Positions 21,352-30,215 of a stretch of DNA of 61,837 nt are shown piece after piece (within the stretch, counting starts at the first letter, position 1; the number at the start of each line of letters is the position of its first letter). A model generated the notes under the pieces. That model was not told the DNA's origin, did no database searches, and worked only from the letters and a program-made list of their open reading frames with translations. The translations under genes were made by a program, and so were the position numbers. Location of the stretch: the NCBI GenBank assembly GCA_020852755.1, contig JADZAF010000089.1:1-61837 (forward strand), in the 5' to 3' direction. Origin of the DNA: Bryobacterales bacterium (GTDB taxonomy: Bacteria > Acidobacteriota > Terriglobia > Bryobacterales > Bryobacteraceae).

Positions 21352-23511
21352 TCAGCGGATTACCACTTTCCCGGTCGCCTGATTGCGGTGGCTGTCCTGA
21401 ACGCGAACCGCGATGGTGTGCTCGCCGGCCGGGAGGTTGTCGATGGTCAGCAGATAGTCCAGTTCCAGCGAATCCGAGAGGCGGGAAGAAGGCGCTACGA
21501 CCATCCACTCGCCGCCGTCCATCGAGTACTCGGCCGCCTCGATCACGCTGAGCGCATCCCTGGCCTTCCAGCGGGCCTCCAGCTTGCTGCCTTTGCGGGC
21601 AGCGGTCAAACCCAGGATTTCCGGCGCCGTGTTGTCGACGACGAAGGCGTAACTGTCCAGTGAACCGCTGAGCGCCTGGTCCTTGGGATTGTCCGGCAGA
21701 TCGGAAGCGATCACGCGCAAGCGGTACTCGCCGTCGGGAAATGCGTTCGCGTCCCAGCTCAGGTACTTCTCCCGGACCTTCTCGCGCAGCAGCTTCCACT
21801 CGGTTTCCTTCTCGCCGCGGATCCGCACCGTGTAGATGAGGTCGTCGCCGTTCTCATCGGAGACCAGCCAGCGCGCACCGATGAAACCCTTGGCGAACTC
21901 CATGGCCGGCGTGCTGGTTTCCAGCGAGGGGGCCGGAGAGGAGGAGGGACGCGGCCTGCCCAGCGGGGGCAGGCTCAGGCTGCGGGAAGGCGTGAGCGAC
22001 AGCGACTGTACAGGAAAGCGGTAGTTCGCAGGAGTAATCTCAATCTCGCCCACTACCGGCGCGACATTCTTGGGGAGATAGGCAACCTCCACCAGCGCGA
22101 GCTCCGGCGATACGGCCCCTTCGCGCCTCAGCGTGGCTTTCCACTGGAAGAATCGCGCCGGAGGCACAGAGAGATTCCCTCCCCCGGGCGCCGCGATCGG
22201 GGCCGACCAGGAACTCCAGTTCTTCTGCGGGCGCGAGAGATTGCCGCTGCGTCCCACCACGGCGATGCGGCCGGCGCCCTCAAAGGTGAGGCGCCCCCAG
22301 AAGGAGAACATGCCGGCATCGAAGACATCGCTTTCCAGCCAGCCCTCGGTTTCGAACTCCGGCCCGATCTGGTACACCTTCCCGACATTGCCGGTGGCCG
22401 CGAACAAGCCGGCTCCGGGCCGGCTCGAGAATGAAGTGACCTGTGTGGGGGGAGCGTTGAGCAGCGCGGTATAAAGCTGCTCGGAATCGATGCGGTAGAT
22501 GGCCCCCTTGTTCCCGGTGCCCATCAGAACCCGTCCCTGGTGGTCAAAAGCCAGGGCGTAAACGATGTCCGAGGAATGGCTCCAGATCTTCCACGGGTCG
22601 CCGTCCGGGCTGATTCGATATACCTCGCTGCCGCCGGTGATCGCCGCGGTCGCCAGACTGGGCGGAGGGGGCACGGCCGCCGGACGGGCGCCCGCCTGAG
22701 CCGCGGGAGCGGGCGCGGGAGCCGGACTGACCGGCGCCGGGGCGGCGGGCAGGCGGGAAGCGGGCTGCTTGGTGCCCACTCCGGCGGCGTAGATCGCGCC
22801 GTCCTGGCTCACGGCCACCGCCGTGATCTCCTTCCGGTTCATCTCATAAAGGACAAACGCGTCACCGGCCGGGGAAACCCGGATCACGAGCCCGCCGGGC
22901 TCGGTCCCCACGATCAGGTTGCCGCGCGCGTCCAGAGTCATGGAGCGGACATGCGTGTCGTCGGACTGGAAGATCGCGCGGCCCTTCCCGTCCCGACTCA
23001 CCCGGTGAATCTCGCCCGGCTGCCCGGTGGCTACGTATAAATCGCCATCCGAAGAGAAGGCCATCGACCAGATGTACTTGGCCTTGGGCTCATAGAAGAT
23101 CTCCGCCTTGCCGCCGCCGGAGACGCGGTACACCTTCCCGTCGGGTGAGGTGGCCACGAAGACTCCGTCGTCCCGGTCGACAACGATCGAGTGAATCTCC
23201 AGTTCGTCCAGTTCGGTGAGAGTGCTCTTCTGCCCTGAAGGAGTGATGCGGAAAAGCTTGGCGCCGGGACCGCCGCCCGCGAACAGGTTGCCTTTGGAAT
23301 CCTGGGCCAGGGCCCACAGGTAGGGAGTGGAGGAATCGAACCGCTCCACGAACCGGGGGGCCAGGGTCACCCTCCCGTCGCTCCGGACGGAGACGTTGTT
23401 CAATGTCCCTTTCTGAAACTCTTCAAATTCGGACTGCGACCATGTGCGGGTCTGGCCGGCGTACGTCAGGGCCGCGGCGCAGAGATACAGAAGCGCGGGA
23501 ATTGCTCGCAT
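21352..23511 (-). CDS. Secreted beta-propeller protein with C-terminal Ig/FN3-like part
   Basis: 719 residues with a Sec signal (MRAIPALLYLCAAALTYAG). Residues 60-400 contain repeated propeller blades of the NHL/SMP-30 style, e.g. LWALAQDSKGNLFAGGG, IHSIVVDRDDGVFVATSPDGKVYRV, IWSMAFSSDGDLYVATGQPGEIHRV. An Ala/Pro linker of about 45 residues interrupts the blades. Residues 560-719 look like beta-sandwich domains (YRLRVIASDLPDNP; AGEHTIAVRVQD). Probably a scaffold or a ligand-binding protein of the periplasm or surface; no catalytic motif seen. It starts 20 bases after the S55 peptidase gene, so the two form an operon. Confidence 0.8.
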   Translation of the reverse strand: MRAIPALLYLCAAALTYAGQTRTWSQSEFEEFQKGTLNNVSVRSDGRVTLAPRFVERFDSSTPYLWALAQDSKGNLFAGGGPGAKLFRITPSGQKSTLTELDELEIHSIVVDRDDGVFVATSPDGKVYRVSGGGKAEIFYEPKAKYIWSMAFSSDGDLYVATGQPGEIHRVSRDGKGRAIFQSDDTHVRSMTLDARGNLIVGTEPGGLVIRVSPAGDAFVLYEMNRKEITAVAVSQDGAIYAAGVGTKQPASRLPAAPAPVSPAPAPAPAAQAGARPAAVPPPPSLATAAITGGSEVYRISPDGDPWKIWSHSSDIVYALAFDHQGRVLMGTGNKGAIYRIDSEQLYTALLNAPPTQVTSFSSRPGAGLFAATGNVGKVYQIGPEFETEGWLESDVFDAGMFSFWGRLTFEGAGRIAVVGRSGNLSRPQKNWSSWSAPIAAPGGGNLSVPPARFFQWKATLRREGAVSPELALVEVAYLPKNVAPVVGEIEITPANYRFPVQSLSLTPSRSLSLPPLGRPRPSSSPAPSLETSTPAMEFAKGFIGARWLVSDENGDDLIYTVRIRGEKETEWKLLREKVREKYLSWDANAFPDGEYRLRVIASDLPDNPKDQALSGSLDSYAFVVDNTAPEILGLTAARKGSKLEARWKARDALSVIEAAEYSMDGGEWMVVAPSSRLSDSLELDYLLTIDNLPAGEHTIAVRVQDSHRNQATGKVVIR

Positions 23512-23531
23512 TCAATGTCCTGGTTTTGTGC

Positions 23532-25394
23532 TCACTTCACGGTGATCTTCAACGAATAGCTGCCGCTGATCACGTAGTCGAACGGCAGAGCGCCCTGCTC
23601 GGACCCGCTCTCGGCCGAGGTAACCAGGGGACGGTTGGAGGCGCGCCCGGCCTGCATGACGTTCAGCACCGAGCCCGGCAGGTTGGGCATCGTCTTGTCG
23701 TCGTAGTATGCGGTGGGGCTGGCTTGCAGCAGCGTGATGTAGAGCTTGTTATTGCTGCGCTCCTGGTTGATGAGCGAAACGGCCTGCGGCAGATCGATAT
23801 AGCGGTTCATGAAGCCGGCCATGCTCTGCATGCGGTTCATGGTGTCGGCATCGCTCAGCAGGATGCGATGATCGCCCTTCGGGAACCCGGCCGGCACGCG
23901 CACGGTGAAGTCCCGCTCGAGGCGCTCCCCGCGGTAGGGCCGCAGGAACACCTTCATGGGCACGGCTTCGCCGGCGCGCACCTCATTCCCCGCCAGCCAC
24001 GCGCTCTCGATGCTGGCCACCCTGCGCTCGGGCAGCAGGTCCACGCTCACGCTGACCCGCTTCAGCTTAGGAGTCTTAACGTTGTTCAGGAACAGGCGGT
24101 TGAACTTGTCCCCCCACCATCCGGCCAGCAGCATGGGAGCGGGCATGGGCATCTCCCCGGAAGCCTGCATGGTGGAGAGCGACAGGTTGGGCTGTCCGTC
24201 CAGTTCCACCTCGCCGCTGAGGCGGTAGGTGGCCTCGTCCCGGAACTCGTTCAGACCCGAGATGGAGTTGAACAGAGTGAGCATCATCAGGTAGGGCGTC
24301 CACTTCTGCTGCACGAAGACGTTGAAGCGGAACTTCTTCTCGTTCAGCACCTGGTTGGAGTCGGAGAAGGAACGCACCTTGACGTTCACCGGGATCATCT
24401 CCGATTCCTTGCCCAGCACGCCCATGATGCCGCTGTGGCGATCCTGCTGCAAGGCGCCCACGATCTCGGTCGCGTTGGCGTACTTGTTCGGTTGAAAGGC
24501 GGAGGACAGCACCATGAGCACCTCGCCCTTGCTCATGGGCATGTTGACCGGACCGAGATTGAAGAACGGATGCCCGAAGGCGAGAATCCGCCTGCCATCG
24601 TTGTAGGTGACCGTTCCCAGCCCGGTGACGCTCATGTCGCCGGAGACCAGGACGCCGGCCACGGCCTCGCCGGGCTGCAGTGCGTCCTGCCACCCGGGGG
24701 CGGGCTTGGTGGTGTAGATGGCGCTGCCCGCGCCGCCCTGCACCGCCGCGATGCCCAGCTGCTGGAACAGCGGACCGAACTCGCGCAGGGTGCTCTCGTG
24801 GAATCCCGAAAACGCCAGCGGCGTCTCGATGGGAACCATCAGGGGCGTCTGGCGCTGCAGCCCGGCAGAAGCGCCCGCGGCCACCGCCTGGGCCAGCAAT
24901 TCACCGGGTACGGCCACCTGGCTGCGCGCCTGGACCTTGTCCGGCGTGCGCGCATCGCTGGGACGCGACTGGTCCAGATCGTTGATCTCCAGCATCAGTT
25001 CAATGGGGGTGATGCCGCAGATGGCGTCCGGCGAGAACACGCTCAAGCGCAGCGCTACCGCCCCGATGAGCTTGCCGTCCACGTAGACCGGGCTGCCGCT
25101 CATGCCGCCCGCCACGTTGGTGCGTGCCGCCCGGCCCCCCATCTTGGCCAGGATCACATCCTGGCGGGGACCCCAGGCGTTCCTCCACAAGCCGATGATC
25201 TCCACCGGCACGTTCTCCGGCCGTGTGCCCTCAAACACCGTCCAGGCGTAACCTTTCATGCCGGGTTTGAGTTCCGTCGCTTTCAGGATGTCCACGCGGC
25301 CCGCACGCGGCGGAGTGAGTGGGGCCTCCTCGCAGAAGGTGGGAAGTGCGCTCAAAGCCGCCAAACCCAGGAGCGCGGCAAATCGATGGTTCAT
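23532..25394 (-). CDS. SpoIVB peptidase S55 domain protein
   Basis: 620 residues with a signal peptide (MNHRFAALLGLAALSALPTFC). The region 35-230 fits family S55: GMKGYAWTVFEGTRPENVPVEIIG at the start and the catalytic serine within GGMSGSPVYVDGKLIGAVA. In Bacillus SpoIVB is a signalling serine peptidase of sporulation; S55 domains in non-sporulating bacteria are of unknown role. The 380-residue C-terminal part is beta-rich and unrecognised. The ATG at 25394 begins the signal peptide; upstream in-frame codons look non-coding. Co-transcribed with the beta-propeller gene, which may be a substrate or partner. Confidence 0.82.
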   Translation of the reverse strand: MNHRFAALLGLAALSALPTFCEEAPLTPPRAGRVDILKATELKPGMKGYAWTVFEGTRPENVPVEIIGLWRNAWGPRQDVILAKMGGRAARTNVAGGMSGSPVYVDGKLIGAVALRLSVFSPDAICGITPIELMLEINDLDQSRPSDARTPDKVQARSQVAVPGELLAQAVAAGASAGLQRQTPLMVPIETPLAFSGFHESTLREFGPLFQQLGIAAVQGGAGSAIYTTKPAPGWQDALQPGEAVAGVLVSGDMSVTGLGTVTYNDGRRILAFGHPFFNLGPVNMPMSKGEVLMVLSSAFQPNKYANATEIVGALQQDRHSGIMGVLGKESEMIPVNVKVRSFSDSNQVLNEKKFRFNVFVQQKWTPYLMMLTLFNSISGLNEFRDEATYRLSGEVELDGQPNLSLSTMQASGEMPMPAPMLLAGWWGDKFNRLFLNNVKTPKLKRVSVSVDLLPERRVASIESAWLAGNEVRAGEAVPMKVFLRPYRGERLERDFTVRVPAGFPKGDHRILLSDADTMNRMQSMAGFMNRYIDLPQAVSLINQERSNNKLYITLLQASPTAYYDDKTMPNLPGSVLNVMQAGRASNRPLVTSAESGSEQGALPFDYVISGSYSLKITVK

Positions 25395-25469
25395 TTGGCT
25401 CGTAAAAGGCTCCGCTGCCCCTATTCTACTATGAGCGGCCGCTTCAGCCCCGCTTCCGGGCGCCAGGCC

Positions 25470-25487
25470 GGCGCCGGAACCGGCGCC
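25470..25487. repeat. GC-rich palindrome
   Basis: GGCGCCGG-AA-CCGGCGCC, a perfect 8-bp inverted repeat with a 2-base centre, in the divergent gap between the S55 and GMC genes. Eight Ts (25509-25516) follow some 20 bases later on the plus strand, too far for a classical terminator. Confidence 0.35.
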
Positions 25488-25514
25488 CCCAACCGGCTCG
25501 CGCCCTGATTTTTT

Positions 25515-25543
25515 TTGATTTCCGTCACGAATTCGCATAAGAT
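25515..25543 (+). promoter_or_regulatory. Putative sigma-70 promoter of the GMC oxidoreductase gene
   Basis: TTGATT (25515-25520), 17-base spacer, TAAGAT (25538-25543). The leader to the ATG at 25585 would be about 35 bases with AGGAGGGG. It sits directly after an AT-rich T-run, unusual in this GC-rich region. Confidence 0.5.
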
Positions 25544-25584
25544 TGCCCCACAGAGGACAAAACCAGCCCGAGGAGGGGCTTACC

Positions 25585-28500
25585 ATGCTGGCCAGCCAAT
25601 GGGGCCAACGCAAGCCGTCTTACGATTTTGTCGTCGTCGGCTCCGGTTACGGCGGCGCCATCACCGCCGGCCGGATTGCAGCGGCCAATCTCCACCCCAA
25701 GCCATCGCTGTGCATCCTGGAGCGGGGCCGCGAGTGGCCCATCGGTTCTTTCCCCGATAGCGTCCCCAAAGTCCTGGCGGCCGCCCGCCGGGACGGCAAC
25801 CCGCTGGGACTCTACGAGTTCCTCACCTACCGCGACATCTCGGTGATCAAAGGCTCCGGACTGGGCGGCACTTCGCTGATCAACGCCAACGTCGCCATCG
25901 TCCCGGATGCCGAAGTCTTCCAGTCGGGAGACTGGCCGCGCTCCCTTACGCGCGAGAGCCTGCTTCCTTACTACCAGAGGGCCCGCCAGGTGCTTGGCGC
26001 CCGCCCGCACCCGCGTGCCGCCGAACTGGCCAAGGTGCAGGCCCTGGACCGCCGCGCCCGTGAGATCGGAGCCCGGGCCGAAGGCCTGGACATCGCCGTC
26101 AACTTTACAGTCAACGGGCTCAACGACCAGGGTGTGCCCCAGGCGCCGTGCAACGATTGCGGTGATTGCGTCACCGGCTGCAACTTCGGCGCCAAGAATA
26201 CTCTCTACATGAACTATCTCCCCATGGCCCGGAACGCCGGGGCGGAGATCTTCACCCAGGCCAAGGTGGAGTGGATTGAGAAGCGCCCCGGCGGCGGGTG
26301 GCGGATTCACGGGCGGCACTGGAGCGATGACGGCCGCGACGAGGCCTTCGCCCTGGACGCCGGCAACGTGATTCTGGCCGCGGGCGCCATCAATTCCACG
26401 GAGATCCTGATGCGCTCGGCTGCCCGCGGGCTCTCCGTTTCTCCGGCCCTGGGAACCTGCTTCAGCGGCAACGGAGACTTCTTCGGACTGGCCTACAACG
26501 GCGACTTCGCCACCGGCGTGCTGGGCTACGGCCAGGGACGGCCCGGCTCCGGCGACGCAGCGCCGCCCGGTCCCACCATCGTCGGCGTGGTCAGGTACAA
26601 CGGAAACGCGCCGGCCGCGAACCGCATCGCGGTCGAAGACCTGTCCTTCCCCAGCGCCTATGTGCTGGCCGCCAAGGCCGTCTTCGCCGCCGTCCGCGGC
26701 GAGGACACCTGGGCCGGAAACGAAGAGGCCGAGCGCCGCCGCGTGCTCCAGGACTTGAACGTGCTCCGCCCTCACGATCCGGATGGGGCCCTCAACCACA
26801 CCATGCTCTACCTGGTGATGGGATTCGACGACGCGCGGGGAACCATGGTCTTCGAGACGCCCTGGTACGAACCGGACGGGCGCATGAGGATCGAGTGGGA
26901 AGGCGTCGGCAGACAGGTGGCCTTCACCCGCATCAACGAGGAACTGCGCCGTCACGCGCGGGCCCTGCGCGCCGACTTCATCTCCAATCCGCTGTGGAAC
27001 GTGTTCGAGGCCCGGCACCTGATCACCGCCCACCCTCTGGGTGGAGTCCCCGTGGGCGAGGACTACCTGCAGGGCGCGGCCGATCCGTTCGGACGCGTCT
27101 TTTCGGGCGACGGCGCCGTTCACGCCGGCCTGCTGGTCGCCGATGGCGCCCTGGTGCGCTCGGCCCTGGGAGTGAACCCCTTCCTCACGATCTCGGCGCT
27201 GGCCGAGCATGTGGCCGAGCGCAAGATCCGTGAACTGGGCGGCGAAGCCTACCCCGCCCCCCCCAGGGCCGTGGCCCTGAGCGCGGCGGCCGATCCCCTG
27301 GAAGCGCCGGAGTGGCGTGAGGACCAGCTGGAGCGGGTTTTCCGCCGCTCGGAGACCCTGCCCATCTCCGCCATCGTCAACAAAGGCGGCGCCCCGCAGG
27401 TCGACCTCGCCGCGGGGGAAATCCGCAACGATACCGCCTGGAAAGGCTTCTTCCCGAAACGCCACATCCTCAACGGGCTTTCCTCGGCTCTGTTCACTGG
27501 CTTCAAGAAGCGCTTCTTTCTCGAGAACGGGCGCTATGTGGGAGTCACCAGCGATACCGACGGCCGTATCCGCGCGCGCAACTCACTAGAAGAGATCAAG
27601 CTCGACAAAGCTCAGGGAAGCCTCGAACCGGGGCGCTACATTCTGCTGCGCTATCTCGACTTCCCCTGGCAGGGCTTCTACGACATCTTCAAGATCATCA
27701 CTCCGGACCTGCTGATCGGACGCGTCTACCTGGGCGAGTTCCCCAACGGGACCCGGATGTTCACCTTCCCCATGACGCGTCGCTACTCCATTGCCCGCAT
27801 GAGCGTCGAGGACCACCGGACGCTGTTCGAGCAGGCGGCCGTTCCAGCCAAAGAGGATCTGGCCGGAGCCTGGAGAATGGACGTGGTCTCGAACGCCAAC
27901 CAAGCGGGCGGCGCGGCGTACCTGAGCTTCGAAGTGAAGCCGGACGGCAGACTGGAGAGCCGGTATCAGCTCATGGGCCTCATCGAGGGCCTGGTGATGC
28001 CGAGCTTCGCGCGCGATCATTTCCGGCTGAACGACTTCACCCCCTTCCACGACGAGATCCGGAGAGTCTCCGGCGACCTGATGGTCGGAAAATGGATCAC
28101 CGATCTGCCTCCCGGCGCTCCCGCCCTGCTGGGCTCTTCCTCGCTGGGCATCTTTCACGGCGAGGCCGGCGGGCGGTTCGGTTTCTATTACCTGCTGTCG
28201 CGAACCGGGGCGCAGACTGCGCCGGCGCCCACGCTCCTGCGGCCGTTCCTGGAGGCCCGCCTGCCCGACGGTCTGGGCATGACCTTCGACGAAGAGATGG
28301 TGGGCTGCTACGCGGAGGGAGCCTCGGAACCTCCGAGCGCCGTCGACCAGCCGGGCGCCGTTCCCTGCAGCTTTCGGGCGCGCATGACCATCCGGGACGT
28401 GAACGAGTTCATCGACGGCTTCGAGCATGAAGCGGGCATGGAGGGCAGCATCGCTTTCGGCAAGCTGCTGGGCGAGGGACCTGCGAGGTTCCCCATCGAC

Positions 28501-28950
28501 CCGCGCAACAGCAGCTTCCGCTACCTGCGCGTCAACCCGGCCACCGGCGAAGCCGAAATGAACTACCGCATCGCCTTCCGCTCGCCCGATGGCCGCGAGT
28601 TTCTGCTGGAGGGCAACAAATACATGCAGAAGTCCGGCGGCGCCGGCGCGCGCGCCGTCCGGGATCTGCTGGGCGATTACACTACGCTCTACTGCAGGCT
28701 GCTCGAGGTCTCGCACGGCGACCGCAAGGGCATCGGAACCGCGTATCTGAGATTCCGGACGTTCGAGGACCTGGCGGCAACCGCGAACCTGGCCGGCTTC
28801 CTGCGTTCTTTTCAGGTGACCGGGACAAGCGACCCGTTACTGCGCCTGCAGGCCCAGATGCGCTTTCTGGCTTTCACCGGGCAATTCGTACAGCGCGAGT
28901 ACGATCCCCTGGCGCCCGAGATTCGGGCGGCTACCGGCGGAGGGGTATAG
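25585..28950 (+). CDS. GMC oxidoreductase (cholesterol-oxidase-like) with large C-terminal extension
   Basis: 1121 residues. Residues 1-560 are a flavoprotein of the GMC type. FVVVGSGYGGAITAGRIA is the FAD-binding Rossmann motif, GSGLGGTSLINANV follows, CNDCGDCVTGCNFGAKNT at about 190 is the cysteine-rich motif of the cholesterol-oxidase branch, and HPLGGVPVG plus NPFLTISALAEHVAE are the C-terminal signature. Residues 600-1121 are extra: a beta-rich region unlike the flavin domain, with SSLGIFHGEAGGRFGFYYLL and a repeated RTFEDL-type end. It may be one or two lipocalin-like or unknown domains. No signal peptide is visible, so the protein is probably cytosolic. The substrate may be a sterol-like or other hydrophobic alcohol; that is inference. 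AGGAGG supports the ATG at 25585. Confidence 0.85.
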   Translation: MLASQWGQRKPSYDFVVVGSGYGGAITAGRIAAANLHPKPSLCILERGREWPIGSFPDSVPKVLAAARRDGNPLGLYEFLTYRDISVIKGSGLGGTSLINANVAIVPDAEVFQSGDWPRSLTRESLLPYYQRARQVLGARPHPRAAELAKVQALDRRAREIGARAEGLDIAVNFTVNGLNDQGVPQAPCNDCGDCVTGCNFGAKNTLYMNYLPMARNAGAEIFTQAKVEWIEKRPGGGWRIHGRHWSDDGRDEAFALDAGNVILAAGAINSTEILMRSAARGLSVSPALGTCFSGNGDFFGLAYNGDFATGVLGYGQGRPGSGDAAPPGPTIVGVVRYNGNAPAANRIAVEDLSFPSAYVLAAKAVFAAVRGEDTWAGNEEAERRRVLQDLNVLRPHDPDGALNHTMLYLVMGFDDARGTMVFETPWYEPDGRMRIEWEGVGRQVAFTRINEELRRHARALRADFISNPLWNVFEARHLITAHPLGGVPVGEDYLQGAADPFGRVFSGDGAVHAGLLVADGALVRSALGVNPFLTISALAEHVAERKIRELGGEAYPAPPRAVALSAAADPLEAPEWREDQLERVFRRSETLPISAIVNKGGAPQVDLAAGEIRNDTAWKGFFPKRHILNGLSSALFTGFKKRFFLENGRYVGVTSDTDGRIRARNSLEEIKLDKAQGSLEPGRYILLRYLDFPWQGFYDIFKIITPDLLIGRVYLGEFPNGTRMFTFPMTRRYSIARMSVEDHRTLFEQAAVPAKEDLAGAWRMDVVSNANQAGGAAYLSFEVKPDGRLESRYQLMGLIEGLVMPSFARDHFRLNDFTPFHDEIRRVSGDLMVGKWITDLPPGAPALLGSSSLGIFHGEAGGRFGFYYLLSRTGAQTAPAPTLLRPFLEARLPDGLGMTFDEEMVGCYAEGASEPPSAVDQPGAVPCSFRARMTIRDVNEFIDGFEHEAGMEGSIAFGKLLGEGPARFPIDPRNSSFRYLRVNPATGEAEMNYRIAFRSPDGREFLLEGNKYMQKSGGAGARAVRDLLGDYTTLYCRLLEVSHGDRKGIGTAYLRFRTFEDLAATANLAGFLRSFQVTGTSDPLLRLQAQMRFLAFTGQFVQREYDPLAPEIRAATGGGV

Positions 28951-28974
28951 AGCGGTTTCGCCCGGCGCCCGATC

Positions 28975-29003
28975 CCCGGGGGCATCACCCCTTTGCCCCC
29001 GGG
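28975..29003. terminator. Hairpin between convergent genes
   Basis: CCCGGGGGCA (28975-28984) and TGCCCCCGGG (28994-29003) pair perfectly over 10 bp with a 9-base loop. It lies between the ends of the GMC gene and the PEP-CTERM gene and has no T-run on either side. Confidence 0.5.
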
Positions 29004-29099
29004 CGCCCTGGAAAAGCGTGCCTGCCCCGCGTTACGGCCGGAAACGCGAAGACCGTGGACACCGGGCCGCGGCCAAACAGCGCGGTTCAACCTCCCGGG

Positions 29100-29708
29100 C
29101 TACTGCGACCCGCTCCGGCGGCGCAGCGCCGCCAGCCCGGCCAGCCCGGAGGCGAGCAGGAGAGCCCCCGCCGGCTCCGGCACTGCGTCCATGGCGGCAG
29201 GCGGCGCCGGCGTCCTGCCTTCCTCTCCGCCCGAAACATCCTCGCGAACCCCCTGGATCAGGTCCGCCAGGGCGCGGCGGTCGATCCAGTCGGAGGATCG
29301 CAGCCGGCTGCGGATTTCGCCAGAGGGGAAAGCCGCGGAGCGAACGTTCAGGTACAGCAGTCCGGCCCTCAGGTGGCTTACGAACAGCCCGTCCACCGGG
29401 ATACCGAATCCTCGCAGTCGTCCCAGCGGAAGCTCCCGTGGCGTTCTTTTTCCCTCGCGTCCCGCGGCAGTTCCGTGGATCTCCGCGCCCGTCTGCTCGC
29501 CGCTGAGCCGGTGGAAACGAAGCCAGAGGGTGGCCATTTCCTCCGATTTGCCGAGCAGCAACACACCCAGCCCCTCCGCCAGAATTCCCGGCCGCCGCGA
29601 TTCCTCGGCGCGGTCCAGCATCGCGAAGAACAGGGTGGATGGCCAAGCCGGCGCCTGCGCCAGCAGGCCGCCAAACAGCAACACCGCAAACTTCGAAGCA
29701 TGCCGCAT
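29100..29708 (-). CDS. CHRD-domain protein with PEP-CTERM sorting signal
   Basis: 202 residues. A signal peptide (MRHASKFAVLLFGGLLAQAPAWPS) is followed by a CHRD domain: WLRFHRLSGEQTGAEIHGTAAG...LRAGLLYLNVRSAAFPSGEIRSRL, with the typical IHG and YLNV-x-SGEIR elements. The C terminus is VPEPAGALLLASGLAGLAALRRR, a classical PEP-CTERM sorting tail (motif, helix, arginines) recognised by exosortase. The mature protein is probably placed on the outer surface or in exopolysaccharide. The ATG at 29708 has GAGGAGG upstream. No exosortase gene is in this window. Confidence 0.85.
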   Translation of the reverse strand: MRHASKFAVLLFGGLLAQAPAWPSTLFFAMLDRAEESRRPGILAEGLGVLLLGKSEEMATLWLRFHRLSGEQTGAEIHGTAAGREGKRTPRELPLGRLRGFGIPVDGLFVSHLRAGLLYLNVRSAAFPSGEIRSRLRSSDWIDRRALADLIQGVREDVSGGEEGRTPAPPAAMDAVPEPAGALLLASGLAGLAALRRRSGSQ

Positions 29709-30215
29709 TCTTTCCTCCTCGGGAATCTCCGGGGACTTTGTCTGTCCCGAATTCACTCGGGCCCGGACACGGTATACGGCTGCAAGTTTCGCTTACTTAC
29801 CCGAATCCGGTCAATAGCGAAGTAAGATCTTCTGTGATTAACCGGCCGTAATACTTGCTTCGCCGACCGTAAGCGCAGGCACGGCGTTGTGTGGACAGAC
29901 AGACTTCCGCATTGCGGCGCCCGCTCCATAACTGCTCCTGATTAAAATGGCACAGCCCGGCTGCTATTCAGATAGAGTGGACCCAGATTGCTGTTACTCA
30001 GCACGTTAGGCGCATGGGACCAGCGGGGTTCGCGCCGCGCGACCACGGGCGGTAATGTGCCCGCATGTACTTTTTGCGGCGCGTAATCCCCTGTCAGGGT
30101 AAATTCTTCCGGAAAGCCGCGCCTTGCCCGGCTCGGCTTGTTACGCACAAAGGAGAAACGGTTTTAGTTACAGAACGTTTCGCGAAATGGCAGGACCGTT
30201 GCTAAACAGCAGCAA
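29709..30215. other. 507-base gap without a convincing gene
   Basis: This gap is AT-richer than its surroundings. It holds an inverted repeat CTTACTT...AAGTAAG (about 29791-29825) and a TGGCAC at 29950 that is not followed by a correctly spaced TTGC. A 68-codon open frame on the minus strand (29942-30148) has no ribosome binding site and I do not call it. Promoters for the divergent flanking genes probably lie here. Confidence 0.5.

Noticed and set aside
23403..25508. Open frame of 701 codons opposite the S55 peptidase
   Set aside because: The minus strand has a signal peptide and the GMSGSP motif; the plus frame is His-rich shadow sequence.
25470..25520. Palindrome plus T-run as a plus-strand terminator
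   Set aside because: The T-run starts over 20 bases after the stem and no plus-strand gene ends upstream of it.
25525..27465. Open frame of 646 codons opposite the GMC gene
   Set aside because: The GMC FAD-binding and C-terminal motifs on the plus strand are intact and the ribosome binding site is good.
29949..29966. TGGCAC as a possible sigma-54 promoter upstream of the orphan gene
   Set aside because: The next TGC is 8 bases after TGGCAC instead of the 5-6 required, so the GG-N10-GC spacing fails.
29942..30148. 68-codon open frame on the minus strand
   Set aside because: No ribosome binding site, no signal or motif, and it ends in an AT-rich regulatory-looking gap.
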